A DNA stretch of 64,000 bases. Source: Luteimonas viscosa. Its GTDB lineage: Bacteria > Pseudomonadota > Gammaproteobacteria > Xanthomonadales > Xanthomonadaceae. The position numbers were made by a program, and so were the translations under genes. The stretch covers positions 2,459,248 through 2,523,247 of the forward strand of contig NZ_VTFT01000001.1 in NCBI RefSeq assembly GCF_008244685.1. Direction: 5' to 3'. The notes beneath the pieces are model-generated. The model had not been told where the DNA came from. It did not search any database and saw nothing but the letters and a program-made list of their open reading frames with translations. This document shows, piece by piece, positions 36,508 through 44,422 of the stretch (its first letter is position 1; each line of letters starts with the position of its first letter).

Positions 36508-37368
36508 TCATTCCGGCGCGACCGCAGCCTCCGCATGCCTCAGGAAATCGCTGACGTACCAGCGGCCGTCGCGGCGTTCGAGGTTGACGATGGTGTCGAT
36601 CGGCGTGCCGGCGAGCGTGTACTGCAGGCGCACGCGGGCGAGGTCGCCGGTCTGCGAGAGCAGTTGCACCTGCATCCCGCCCAAGTCGGCGTCGAGATCG
36701 AAACCATAGGACGCCAGCACCTGCTTGGCGGTCGCCAGCATCTTCGACATGCGCCGCAGGCTTTCCGCCATGCCGGCGTCGGCGAAGGCCTGCCCGTCGT
36801 CGAGCCCGGCCTCGCGGGCGGCGGCGGCCATGGTCGCGATCGTGGCCTGCGCGCGCGCGCGGTCTCCCACCGGCGCCTGCGCGGCCCACGTGCCCAGTGC
36901 CTGCACCAGCTGCGGGTAGTGCTCGCGTTCCGAGACGCTGAACTCGCCCTGCCGGGTGATGTACTGCACGGTGAACACCGTGAGGAACTCCGCCGCCGAA
37001 GCCACGCTGGCATTCGCGAGCTGCCGGTCGAAGCCCTGCTGCAGGCTCTTTTCCGCGTCCGGCGCGGACAGGGCCGCCATCGCCCGCGGCAGGTGCTGGG
37101 CGAACGGCAACTGGTCGAGCGGCCAGCGGGTCCGGCCCTCGCGCCAAGCCGTTTCGAGCTGTGCGTGCACCGCCGGCGTCACCGCGTCGCGGGCGAAGGC
37201 TTCCAGATCGCTGGCGCGCAGGTGTGCGGTGAGTGCACGCACCGTGTCGCCGGGTGTCGGCGCCTCCGCCGGCGGCGTGGCCGGCGCCTCGCCGCGACAG
37301 CCGGGCAGCAGCGCCAGCGCGGCAGCCATCAGCAGCGCGACGCACGCGGCGATCCTGCGGTTCCCCAT
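36508..37368 (-). CDS. Putative lipoprotein of unknown function
   Basis: 286 residues from ATG 37368, with an AAGGGGGA site 11 bases upstream. The signal ends in the lipobox LLPGC (Cys24). The mature protein is mostly alpha-helical (LTAHLRASDLEAFARDAV, REAGLDDGQAFADAGMAESLRRMSKML) and finishes with a strand-rich module (VRLQYTLAGTPIDTIVNLERRDGRWYVSDFL) resembling an NTF2-like or DUF-type 'RDGRWY' C-terminus. I do not recognise a named family. It appears conserved in style with Xanthomonad envelope lipoproteins, but that is an inference. Confidence 0.75.
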   Translation of the reverse strand: MGNRRIAACVALLMAAALALLPGCRGEAPATPPAEAPTPGDTVRALTAHLRASDLEAFARDAVTPAVHAQLETAWREGRTRWPLDQLPFAQHLPRAMAALSAPDAEKSLQQGFDRQLANASVASAAEFLTVFTVQYITRQGEFSVSEREHYPQLVQALGTWAAQAPVGDRARAQATIATMAAAAREAGLDDGQAFADAGMAESLRRMSKMLATAKQVLASYGFDLDADLGGMQVQLLSQTGDLARVRLQYTLAGTPIDTIVNLERRDGRWYVSDFLRHAEAAVAPE

Positions 37369-37522
37369 GGCGGGACACTTCCCCCTTGATCCGTCCGCAT
37401 CTTGGCCGCTGGGGCAGCGGGCGGCAACCGGAAGGTGCGAAAATCGGGGCTGGCGTCGGCTTTTCTGGCCGGTTCTCCGTGAGGACCGGGGCGTGGGGCG
37501 ATTCCGGTGCGCGGCGCGGGCG

Positions 37523-38203
37523 CTACAGGTCGCGCACCACCCAGCCGGGAGGAAGATCGGCATGGCCGGCATCGATCGCCGCCTGGGCGACGGCCTGCGG
37601 CGGCTCACCCGCCCGCCAGGCGCGGGCGATCGCCGCCAGCCGTTCGCGGGTGGCGCGGGTGTAGGCGCCTTCCAGCTCGTTCTGTGCGTCGGCGGCGAGC
37701 TTCTGCGGATACAGCGCGCGCGCCTCTTCGCTGTGGTTGAGCAGGTCGACCATCAGCGCCAGCTGCTGGCGGAACGTGTCCACGCCCAGCGACGTGCGCT
37801 GGGTGCGCTGCAGGTGCCACACCAGCAGGTACTCCACCGGACCCAGCATCCGCCGCGGCGACGCCCCGAAGAAGTGTCCGGACAGCGTGCCCACGGACAG
37901 GCCGGTGACGTCGTCCGGCAGACGGGTCGCGCCCCAGGAACTCAGGGCGCCGCCGGGCAGGTCGGCGCGGCGCAGCGCGGTCGCCACGGTGTCGGCGAGC
38001 AGGCGCTTGGCGGCGTGGTCGTCGCTCTCGGCGACCACGCCCAGCAGGCGCAGGAACATGGGGTAGTGGTCCTCGCCCAGGCGCCGGGACAGGCGCTTGA
38101 GCACCGCCAGGCGGTATTCGGGGTCGTCATGCGCGGCCAGCGCCGAGACGAGGCGGCCGGCGGCGTCGCGCAACTGCTCGGCGGAGGGCGTGGTCAGGCT
38201 CAT
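37523..38203 (-). CDS. Conserved-looking hypothetical cytosolic protein
   Basis: 226 residues, no signal or membrane segment. Predominantly helical: LRDAAGRLVSALAAHDD, YRLAVLKRLSRRLGEDHYPMF, SDDHAAKRLLADTVATAL, RMLGPVEYLLVWHLQRTQR and AWRAGEPPQAVAQAAIDAG. The arrangement of short helix pairs recalls alpha-solenoid adaptors, but I cannot name a family. Codon use and GC3 look like neighbouring genes, so it is probably genuine. The 276 bases upstream (38204-38479) contain no supportable gene. It is near, but on the opposite strand to, the sctU-like gene. Confidence 0.65.
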   Translation of the reverse strand: MSLTTPSAEQLRDAAGRLVSALAAHDDPEYRLAVLKRLSRRLGEDHYPMFLRLLGVVAESDDHAAKRLLADTVATALRRADLPGGALSSWGATRLPDDVTGLSVGTLSGHFFGASPRRMLGPVEYLLVWHLQRTQRTSLGVDTFRQQLALMVDLLNHSEEARALYPQKLAADAQNELEGAYTRATRERLAAIARAWRAGEPPQAVAQAAIDAGHADLPPGWVVRDL

Positions 38204-38479
38204 CGGGGGCCAGGAAAAGAGGATCGCCCATTATCGGCCCGATATCGCGCCTTGCCGGGCCCCGGCGTGTGCCGACCTTGCGGCGGGCCTCCGCGCCACG
38301 GCGGGCCGGACATCGCGGGCAAGCGGTGGAAGCCTGTGGGGCCGGGCCGAGACGTGCAGCGGGGAGGGCAAAGACGCAGGACGGGGCGGCCCGCTGCAAC
38401 AGTTCGCAACCCCTCCGAAACCGGCGCGTGCCGTGTTGCGCCCAGCCCGCCCCGGTCGATATGCGGACCGACGCGGGGC

Positions 38480-38788
38480 TCAGAGCGCCGAGAGGATGCC
38501 GTCGACCGCCGTGTTGGCCGCTTCGGCGCGATCCAGCTGCGACAGTTGCGAGGCCAGCGCGTCGGAGCGCGGCAGCATGCGCGGCGCACCGGCGTCGCCC
38601 CAGGCCGACAGGTTCAGCAGGGTTTCCCCGCTGTCGACCAGCGGCGCCGGAGCCGCCTCCGGAACCGGTGCGCCGACATCGGTGCGCAGCAGTCCCTGCT
38701 GGCGGGCCTCGTCGAACGAGACCTGGCCGCCGGCCGGATCGAATCCGGTCGTTCCCAGTCCAGGTGGCGTGGAACCGATGGTGCTCAT
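38480..38788 (-). CDS. Small hypothetical protein
   Basis: 102 residues from ATG 38788 (MSTIGSTPPGLGTTGFDPAGG); an upstream Met at 38845 is possible but gives a basic leader. Low-complexity Pro/Ala/Gly N-terminal half with VSFDEARQQGLLRTDVGAP, then an acidic/helical C-terminus (SDALASQLSQLDRAEAANTAV). No signal or membrane segment. Divergent from the sctU-like gene, with 218 bases between. A role as a type III secretion partner is conceivable from position only; there is no sequence support. Confidence 0.45.
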   Translation of the reverse strand: MSTIGSTPPGLGTTGFDPAGGQVSFDEARQQGLLRTDVGAPVPEAAPAPLVDSGETLLNLSAWGDAGAPRMLPRSDALASQLSQLDRAEAANTAVDGILSAL

Positions 38789-39006
38789 GGCAAGGCGCGT
38801 GGTCCGGCAGGTGCTGGCAAGCCGCGGCTGCGGCGACAGGCCCACTCTAGCGAGGCTGTCATCGCACTGTCACCTCGGGTCGACCCTAGGACGCGGCGCC
38901 CGCTGCGGCTGCATTCACCTGCCTGCCGTGGCGGCCGTCTCGACTGCGGTCGCCGCCGCGCCATGCTAGCCTCGATCGACGCGAACCAGGCACGGGACGA
39001 AGTGGC

Positions 39007-40110
39007 ATGGCCGACAAGGACCAGGGCGCCGACAAGACCGAAAAGCCGACCCCGAAGAAGATCCGCGACGCGCGCAAGGAAGGCAACGTCGCCAAGAGCA
39101 GGGAGCTGACCGGCACCGTGCTGCTGCTCGGCTGGGTCGCGATGGGCGGCATGCTGGCCACCTTCATCTACGGGCAGATCGAGGCGCTGTTCGACCAGAG
39201 CCTGCAGGCGGTCGGCAAGCCGTTCCACGAGGTGTTGCCGCAACTGGGCCAGCTCGGGTTCGAGACCCTGCTGTGGATCTGCCTGCCGCTGATGGCGATG
39301 GCGCTCGTGCTGGGCGTGCTGATCGAGTTCCTGCAGGTGGGGCCGGTCGCCTCGATCAAGAAGGTGACGCCCAACATGGAGAAGATGAATCCGGTCCAGG
39401 GCATCAAGAAGATGTTCTCGATGGACAACTTCGTCGAGCTGGTGAAGTCGATCCTCAAGTGCGCGGCGCTGCTGGGCATCGGCTACATCGTGCTGCGCGG
39501 GATGATGGAGTGGCTGCTGAAACTGCCCTATGCCCCGCCCGCGGCGATGGCGGCGGCATTCTGGCACGCGGTGAAGTGGATCGCGGTGTGGACGATCGCG
39601 GTGTTCTTCTTCGTCTCCGCGCTGGACGTGTGGTACCAGAAGTTCTCCTACACCAAGAAGCTGCGCATGAGCCGGCGCGACATCCGCCAGGAGGTGAAGG
39701 AGAACGAGGGCGATCCCTACGTCAAGCAGCGTCGCCGGCAGTTGCACCAGGAGTGGGCGCAGCAGAACATGCTCACCTCCGTGCGCAAGTCCAACGTGGT
39801 CGTGACCAATCCCACCCACATCGCCGTCGCGCTGCAGTACGAACCCGGCGAGACCGACCTGCCGGTGGTGGTGGCCAAAGGCGAGGGCGCCTTCGCCGAG
39901 CTGATCAAGAAGACCGCCGAGGAAGAGGGCATCCCGATCCTGCAGAACGTGCCGCTGGCGCGCGGGCTCAACGAGCAGGTGGAGCTGGACGACTACATCG
40001 GCAACGAGTTCTTCGATGCGGTGGCCGAGGTGCTGCACTGGGCCGAGAACGTGCGCCGCGAACGCGGCGACGACATCGAGACGGTCTACCGCGAGCCGGA
40101 GCCGGAATAG
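39007..40110 (+). CDS. sctU: Type III export switch protein of the SctU/FlhB family (isolated gene)
   Basis: 367 residues. The cytoplasmic start, TEKPTPKKIRDARKEGNVAKS, resembles SctU (YscU/HrcU) more than FlhB (usually TEKRL-x-EAR). Four membrane helices follow (about residues 35-55, 88-110, 148-168, 185-208), then the helical linker and the autocleavage motif N268-P-T-H271 in VVVTNPTHIAVALQY. After it come LPVVVAKGEG, EEEGIPILQNVPLARGL and AEVLHWAE, as in YscU-like proteins. In complete systems it switches substrate specificity at the inner-membrane export gate. No other type III or flagellar gene is in the window. Whether it is SctU or a divergent FlhB is unsettled. Confidence 0.85.
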   Translation: MADKDQGADKTEKPTPKKIRDARKEGNVAKSRELTGTVLLLGWVAMGGMLATFIYGQIEALFDQSLQAVGKPFHEVLPQLGQLGFETLLWICLPLMAMALVLGVLIEFLQVGPVASIKKVTPNMEKMNPVQGIKKMFSMDNFVELVKSILKCAALLGIGYIVLRGMMEWLLKLPYAPPAAMAAAFWHAVKWIAVWTIAVFFFVSALDVWYQKFSYTKKLRMSRRDIRQEVKENEGDPYVKQRRRQLHQEWAQQNMLTSVRKSNVVVTNPTHIAVALQYEPGETDLPVVVAKGEGAFAELIKKTAEEEGIPILQNVPLARGLNEQVELDDYIGNEFFDAVAEVLHWAENVRRERGDDIETVYREPEPE

Positions 40111-40723
40111 GGCGGATCGACGGCGTTCCTTCAGTTGTCAATTCGACCGGAGGGAGAAATCTTTCCCGACGGCACGAGATTTCTCCCTTCGGTCGAAGCG
40201 ACAGGGCTTTAGTCGAAACGACAGGGCTTTAGTCGAAACGACAGGGCTTGGGTCGAAACGACAGGGCTTGGGTCGAAACGACAGGGCTTCGGCCGAAACG
40301 ACAGGGATTCTGTGGGAATGACGGGGCTTTGGTCGAAACGACACGGCTTCGGTCGGATCGACACGTCCTCGAGTTTGTCATTTCGACCGCAGGGAGAGAT
40401 CTTTCCCGACGGCACGGGATTTCTCCCTTCGGTCGAAATGACAGGGCTTTAGTCGAAACGACAGGGCTTCGGCCGAAACGACAGGGATTCGGTGGGAATG
40501 ACGGGGCATTGGTCGAAACGACACGGCTTCGGTCGGATCGACACGTCCTCGAGTTTGTCATTTCGACCGCAGGGAGAAATCTTTCCCGACGGCACGGGAT
40601 TTCTCTTCGGTCGAAATGACAGGGCTTTGGTCAAAACGACAGGGCTTTGGTCGAAACGACGGGGCTTCGGTCGAAATGACAGGGTTCTGGTCTGCATGCT
40701 GGGGAGGAGGCGCCGCGCCCGGG
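40111..40723. other. 613-base gene-free region filled by a repeat array
   Basis: Apart from about 25 bases on each side, this gap is entirely the hairpin plus 20-base-unit array described separately. Reading frames of 68-131 codons remain open across it on both strands only because the unit length and sequence lack stop codons; they are not credible proteins. Confidence 0.85.
40137..40698. repeat. Composite array of three hairpins and nineteen 20-base units
   Basis: Three ~66-base hairpins (40137-40202, 40377-40442, 40557-40620) with arms of GTCATTTCGACCG type facing CGGTCGAAATGAC. Each is followed by head-to-tail 20-base units with consensus ACAGGGCTTTGGTCGAAACG: nine (40201-40380), six (40441-40560) and four (40619-40698). 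Each unit contains the mini-palindrome GTCG-AAA-CGAC. The last five units of blocks one and two are nearly identical (about two differences in 100 bases), showing block duplication. The unit matches the right end of the hairpin, so it probably arose by amplification of that arm. Confidence 0.93.
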
Positions 40724-41263
40724 CTACTTGACCCGCCGCTTCTCCAGCTTGCGCGCCAAGGTGCGCCGGTGCATGCCGAGCTGACGCGCGGCTTCGGAGA
40801 TGTTGAAGTCGGCCGCGGCCAGCGCCTCGTGGATGTGCTCCCACTCCAGGGTCTTGATCGAGGTCTGGCGCCGGGTGAGCTCCACCCCGGCGTCGCCGCC
40901 CTCGCGCGCGAACGCGGCCTCGATGTCGTCGGTGTTGGAGGGCTTGGCGAGGTAGTGCCGGGCGCCGAGCTTGATCGCCTCCACCGCGGTGGCGATGCTG
41001 GCGTAGCCGGTCAGCACCACGATCAGCATCTCCGGATCGTGCGCATGCAGGAGCTTGACGCAGGCCAGCCCGGAGTCGCCGCCCGCCAGCTTCAGGTCGA
41101 CCACGGCGTGGGTCGGCGCGAACTCCGCGAGCGTCTGCTCCAGCGCGTGCAGGTTGGCGGCGTTGCGCACCTCGTAGCCGCGGCGCTCGAACGAGCGCGT
41201 GAGCGTGCGCGCGAACGCGGCGTCGTCCTCGACGATCAGCAAGCGGCGCGGATCAGTCGTCAT
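40724..41263 (-). CDS. regA: Redox response regulator, RegA/PrrA/ActR family
   Basis: 179 residues. The receiver domain has acidic pair VEDD near the N-terminus, the phospho-acceptor Asp56 in HAVVDLKL, the switch Thr in LTGYAS and the Lys in LAKPSN. A short linker leads to a Fis-type HTH (HIHEALAAADFNISEAARQLGMHRRTLARKLEKR), nearly identical in style to RegA/PrrA. Such regulators control respiratory oxidases and other redox functions. It overlaps the 3' end of regB by 11 bases and is the last gene of the cyo-SURF1-regBA run. Confidence 0.94.
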   Translation of the reverse strand: MTTDPRRLLIVEDDAAFARTLTRSFERRGYEVRNAANLHALEQTLAEFAPTHAVVDLKLAGGDSGLACVKLLHAHDPEMLIVVLTGYASIATAVEAIKLGARHYLAKPSNTDDIEAAFAREGGDAGVELTRRQTSIKTLEWEHIHEALAAADFNISEAARQLGMHRRTLARKLEKRRVK

Positions 41264-42602
41264 CCTCGTCCGTCTCCAGTGCCAGCACCGGCAGCGGCAG
41301 GGTGACCACCACGGTCGCGCCGCCGCCGGCCTCGTTGCGGGCCTCGATGGTACCGCCCAGCGTGCGCGCCACGTTCACGGCCAGGAACAGGCCCAGGCCG
41401 CGGCCGGGCGCGCCCTTGCTCGACTGGTAGGGCTTGCCGATGCGCTCGAGCATGTCGGCGGCGAAGCCCGGGCCATCGTCGCGCACGCGCAGCACCAGCG
41501 CGTCGTCGATCCGGTCCGCTTCCAGCAGCACCCGCGACCGCGAGGCCTCCAGCGCGTTGTCCAGGATGTTCCACAGCATCTGCTGCAGCCCGGCATCGGC
41601 GACGATGGCGTGCTCGCCGTCGACCCGGTCGCGGTACTCGAAGCCGCGCACCGCGCGGCTGCGCTTCCACTCGTCCACCAGGCCGTCGAGGAAGGCGCGC
41701 AGCGTGGTGCCGCGGGTCTGTTCGCCGCGGGTCTCGCCGGCGGTGGCGAGGATGTTGGAGACGATCGCCTTGCAGCGCAGCACCTGCGCCTGCATCTCGC
41801 TCACGTCCTGCAGCAGCTCGGGGTCGGAGGTGAAGTGCGGCAGGTGCTGCCAGTCGCCGAGGATCACCGCCAGGGTCGACAGCGGCGTGCCCAGCTCGTG
41901 CGCGGCGCCGGAGGCCAGCAGCCCCATGCGCACGATGTGTTCCTCCTCCGCCGCGCGCTGGCGCAGCGCCGCCAGTCGCGCATCGCGCGCGCGGATGATC
42001 CGGCCGATGCGGGTGATGAAGACCACCAGCAGGGTCGCGATCAGCATGAAGCACAGCAGCAGGCCGAACACGTAGGGATCCGACAGCCCGCCCGCCTCGC
42101 TGGCCGGCAGCGTGACCGGACCCGGGAACAGCGCCAGCCCCACCACGCACGCGCTGGTCAGCGCCACGATCACCCAGCTCGACCAGGGCTTGAGCAGCAC
42201 CGCCGCCAGCACCACCTGCAGCAGGTACAGGAACGCGAACGGATTGGCGATGCCGCCGCTCAGGTAGAGCTGCGCGGTGAGCGCGGCGACGTCGGCCAGC
42301 AGGCCCAGCAGCAGCGCGGTGTTGGTGACCCGCCGCGGGCCACGCCAGCGCAGCATCGCCAGCGCGTTGAACGTGGCCAGCGCCGCGAGCACTGCCAGCA
42401 TAGGCTGCAGCGGCAAGGTGATCCCGAGCCCGGCGTGGACCACGACGATCGTGAGCAGCTGGCCGACGACCGCGATCCAGCGCAGCTGCACCAGCTGGCG
42501 CATGTTGTTGACCCCGGCGCTGTCGCCGGTCGCGCGCGCGGCGAGCCGCGGATCAGCGGCGATCGGGTCGGGCGGCGACGTGGGCGTGGTGGCGTGCGGC
42601 AT
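41253..42602 (-). CDS. regB: Redox sensor histidine kinase, RegB/PrrB family
   Basis: 449 residues with six membrane helices. The quinone-binding signature GGIANPF (116-122) sits between helices 3 and 4. The H-box is SGAAHELGTPLSTLAV with His235, and the redox-active Cys of RegB (Cys265) corresponds to Cys277 in LRCKAIVSNIL, 42 residues after the His. N, G1 and G2 boxes are intact (NILDNALEAS, DDGPGF, GRGLGLFLAV). It senses quinol-pool redox state and phosphorylates RegA. The start at 42602 overlaps the SURF1 gene by 50 bases and lacks a good ribosome site, so a later start is possible. Confidence 0.94.
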   Translation of the reverse strand: MPHATTPTSPPDPIAADPRLAARATGDSAGVNNMRQLVQLRWIAVVGQLLTIVVVHAGLGITLPLQPMLAVLAALATFNALAMLRWRGPRRVTNTALLLGLLADVAALTAQLYLSGGIANPFAFLYLLQVVLAAVLLKPWSSWVIVALTSACVVGLALFPGPVTLPASEAGGLSDPYVFGLLLCFMLIATLLVVFITRIGRIIRARDARLAALRQRAAEEEHIVRMGLLASGAAHELGTPLSTLAVILGDWQHLPHFTSDPELLQDVSEMQAQVLRCKAIVSNILATAGETRGEQTRGTTLRAFLDGLVDEWKRSRAVRGFEYRDRVDGEHAIVADAGLQQMLWNILDNALEASRSRVLLEADRIDDALVLRVRDDGPGFAADMLERIGKPYQSSKGAPGRGLGLFLAVNVARTLGGTIEARNEAGGGATVVVTLPLPVLALETDEDDD

Positions 42603-43347
42603 CGGAGGGATCGGTGGGCGAAACCCGGCGCCGCAGCCGCGGCCCGGACAGCACGCGCCACGCGGCGAAGGCCACCATCAGCGCCAGCGCGAACCAGGTC
42701 AGCGCGTACTGCAGGTGGTGGTCGCGGAACCGTACCACGGTCATGCCGCCGCGCGGCCAAGGCGCGGCGGCGGGGTCGAACGCGGCGTCGATGAAGTACG
42801 GCGCCACGGCGCCGAGATCGCGCGCGGCGGCGATCGCGTGCACGTCGCGCGAATACCAGCGCTCCTGCGCCGGCACGTTGGCGCGCAGGATGCGGCCGTC
42901 GGGTTCGTCGATCCGCAGCAGGCCCTGCACCCGCACCTCGCCGCCGGGCGCGGGCGCGGCGGTCTCGCCGGCCGGCACGAAGCCGCGGTTCACCAGCAGC
43001 GTGTCGCCGTCGACGGTGCGCAGCGGCGAGAGGATCCAGTCGCCGGGGCCGAGCGCGGTGAGCGCGTCGACGCGGGTGTCGCGGCCGGGCAGGAACCGTC
43101 CGCGCGCCGCCACGCGCCGGTACTCCGCGCTGGCGCGGTCGATCCCGTCCCAGGCCGCGCGCCCCGGCGCGGCCACCGGCTCGGCGCTCACCCGCGCGTC
43201 CACCCGCGCGATCAGGTCGCGCTTCCACTGCAGCCGCTGCACCTGCCAGGCGCCGAGCGCGCAGAACATCGCGAACAGCGCCGCCAGCAGCGCCAGGAAG
43301 GCGAACTTGCGGGCGCGGCGCGGCGCGGGGGCGGGATGCGAGGTCAT
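42553..43347 (-). CDS. SURF1-family oxidase assembly protein
   Basis: 264 residues from ATG 43347. Two membrane helices frame a periplasmic domain, as in SURF1: the N-terminal helix (KFAFLALLAALFAMFCALGAWQVQRLQWKRDLI) with the conserved GxWQxxRxxWK motif, then PLRTVDGDTLLVNRGFVP, QGLLRIDEP and the C-terminal YALTWFALALMVAFAAW helix with the conserved HxxYAxTWF. SURF1 helps insert haem into oxidase subunit I. Its place right after cyoD points to a role for the bo3-type quinol oxidase encoded here. Confidence 0.93.
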   Translation of the reverse strand: MTSHPAPAPRRARKFAFLALLAALFAMFCALGAWQVQRLQWKRDLIARVDARVSAEPVAAPGRAAWDGIDRASAEYRRVAARGRFLPGRDTRVDALTALGPGDWILSPLRTVDGDTLLVNRGFVPAGETAAPAPGGEVRVQGLLRIDEPDGRILRANVPAQERWYSRDVHAIAAARDLGAVAPYFIDAAFDPAAAPWPRGGMTVVRFRDHHLQYALTWFALALMVAFAAWRVLSGPRLRRRVSPTDPSDAARHHAHVAARPDRR

Positions 43348-43403
43348 GGCGGCGGTGTGGCGTGTCGACGGCGCGTCACGTCGGCGCGCGGCGCGCGGCG
43401 ACG

Positions 43404-43781
43404 CTAGAGCATGCGTTCCATGTCGTGCATCGACGGCATCATGTTCGAATTCATGTGGTGCATCACCCACAGCGTGCCGATCAGCACGATCACCAGCAGC
43501 ACCGCGGTGAAGATCAGGGCGAGCAGGTTCCAGCCGCCCTCGGACTTCGGGTTCATGTGCAGGAAATACACCATGTGCACCACCACCTGCACCATCGCGA
43601 ACGCCAGGATCACCAGCAGGGTGATCGTCGGCGTCGGCAGCACCTTCGCCATCACCAGCCAGAACGGAATCGCGGTCAGCACCACCGACAGGCCGAAGCC
43701 GGTGGCGTATTCCTTCACGCTGACGTGCGGGATGCCGTCCTCGAGAAAGTCGTCGTGGGGATCGTGGGAATGGTCGCTCAT
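43404..43781 (-). CDS. cyoD: Cytochrome o ubiquinol oxidase subunit IV
   Basis: 125 residues from ATG 43781 with AGGAAC upstream. Three membrane helices, the family size and topology: VKEYATGFGLSVVLTAIPFWLVM, TITLLVILAFAMVQVVVHMVYFLHM and LLALIFTAVLLVIVLIGTLWVMHH. It stabilises the CuB site during assembly of cytochrome bo3. It starts 14 bases after cyoC. The His/Asp-rich N-terminus (SDHSHDPHDDF) and Met-rich C-terminus are unremarkable additions. Confidence 0.95.
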   Translation of the reverse strand: MSDHSHDPHDDFLEDGIPHVSVKEYATGFGLSVVLTAIPFWLVMAKVLPTPTITLLVILAFAMVQVVVHMVYFLHMNPKSEGGWNLLALIFTAVLLVIVLIGTLWVMHHMNSNMMPSMHDMERML

Positions 43782-43795
43782 CACTGCGTTCCTGT

Positions 43796-44422
43796 TCAAA
43801 GCACGCCCATCAGGTAGACGAAGGTGAAGACGCCGATCCAGACGACGTCGAGGAAATGCCAGAACAGCGACAGGCAGGCGATGCGGCGCGTGGTCGTGCG
43901 GTTCAGGCCCCAGCGGCCGACCTGCACGCACAGCACCACCAGCCACACCACGCCGAAAAGCACGTGCAGGCCGTGGGTGCCGACCAGGGCGAAGAATGCC
44001 GACAGGTACGCGCTGCGCTGCGGCCCGGCGCCGAGGTGGATCAGGTGCTGGAATTCGTACAGCTCGATCCCCAGGAACGCCAGCCCGAGCACGCCGGTCA
44101 CCGCCAGCCAGCCGATGGTGGCGCGCGCGTTGCGCCGGAGCATCGCGATCATCGCGAAGCCGTAGGTGATCGACGACACCAGCAGCACCGCGGTGTTGAC
44201 CGCGATCAGCTTCAGGTCGAACAGGTCGCGGCCCGACGGCCCCGCGGCATAGCTCTGCGCGAACACCCCGAAGGTGGCGAACAGGCTGCCGAAGATCATC
44301 AGGTCGCTGAGCAGGTAGATCCAGAAGCCCAGCAGGGTGCCGTTCTCCGGATGGTGGCGGCCGGCGGTGTCCAGGAACACCGGGCTGCCGTCGGCATGGG
44401 ACAGGGCGATGGACTCAGACAT
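43796..44422 (-). CDS. cyoC: Cytochrome o ubiquinol oxidase subunit III
   Basis: 208 residues, five membrane helices: [90 protein letters not shown] and [27 protein letters not shown] end. The Glu in FLGIELYEF and GTHGLHV are conserved in haem-copper oxidase subunit III. Its start overlaps the end of cyoB by eight bases, so translation is coupled. Confidence 0.97.
   Translation of the reverse strand: MSESIALSHADGSPVFLDTAGRHHPENGTLLGFWIYLLSDLMIFGSLFATFGVFAQSYAAGPSGRDLFDLKLIAVNTAVLLVSSITYGFAMIAMLRRNARATIGWLAVTGVLGLAFLGIELYEFQHLIHLGAGPQRSAYLSAFFALVGTHGLHVLFGVVWLVVLCVQVGRWGLNRTTTRRIACLSLFWHFLDVVWIGVFTFVYLMGVL

Noticed and set aside
39007-40110. Assigning this as flagellar FlhB
   Set aside because: The N-terminal TEKPTPKK and the post-NPTH region match SctU-type proteins better, and no flagellar genes are near; kept as SctU/FlhB family with SctU preferred.
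40137-40698. Possible CRISPR array
   Set aside because: Units are directly contiguous, there are no unique spacers, and no cas genes are nearby.
40138-40844. Several overlapping frames of 68-131 residues across the repeat array
   Set aside because: Their sequence is the repeat itself in different frames (repeating SFRPKPCRFD-type units); no ribosome site or family. Treated as repeat.
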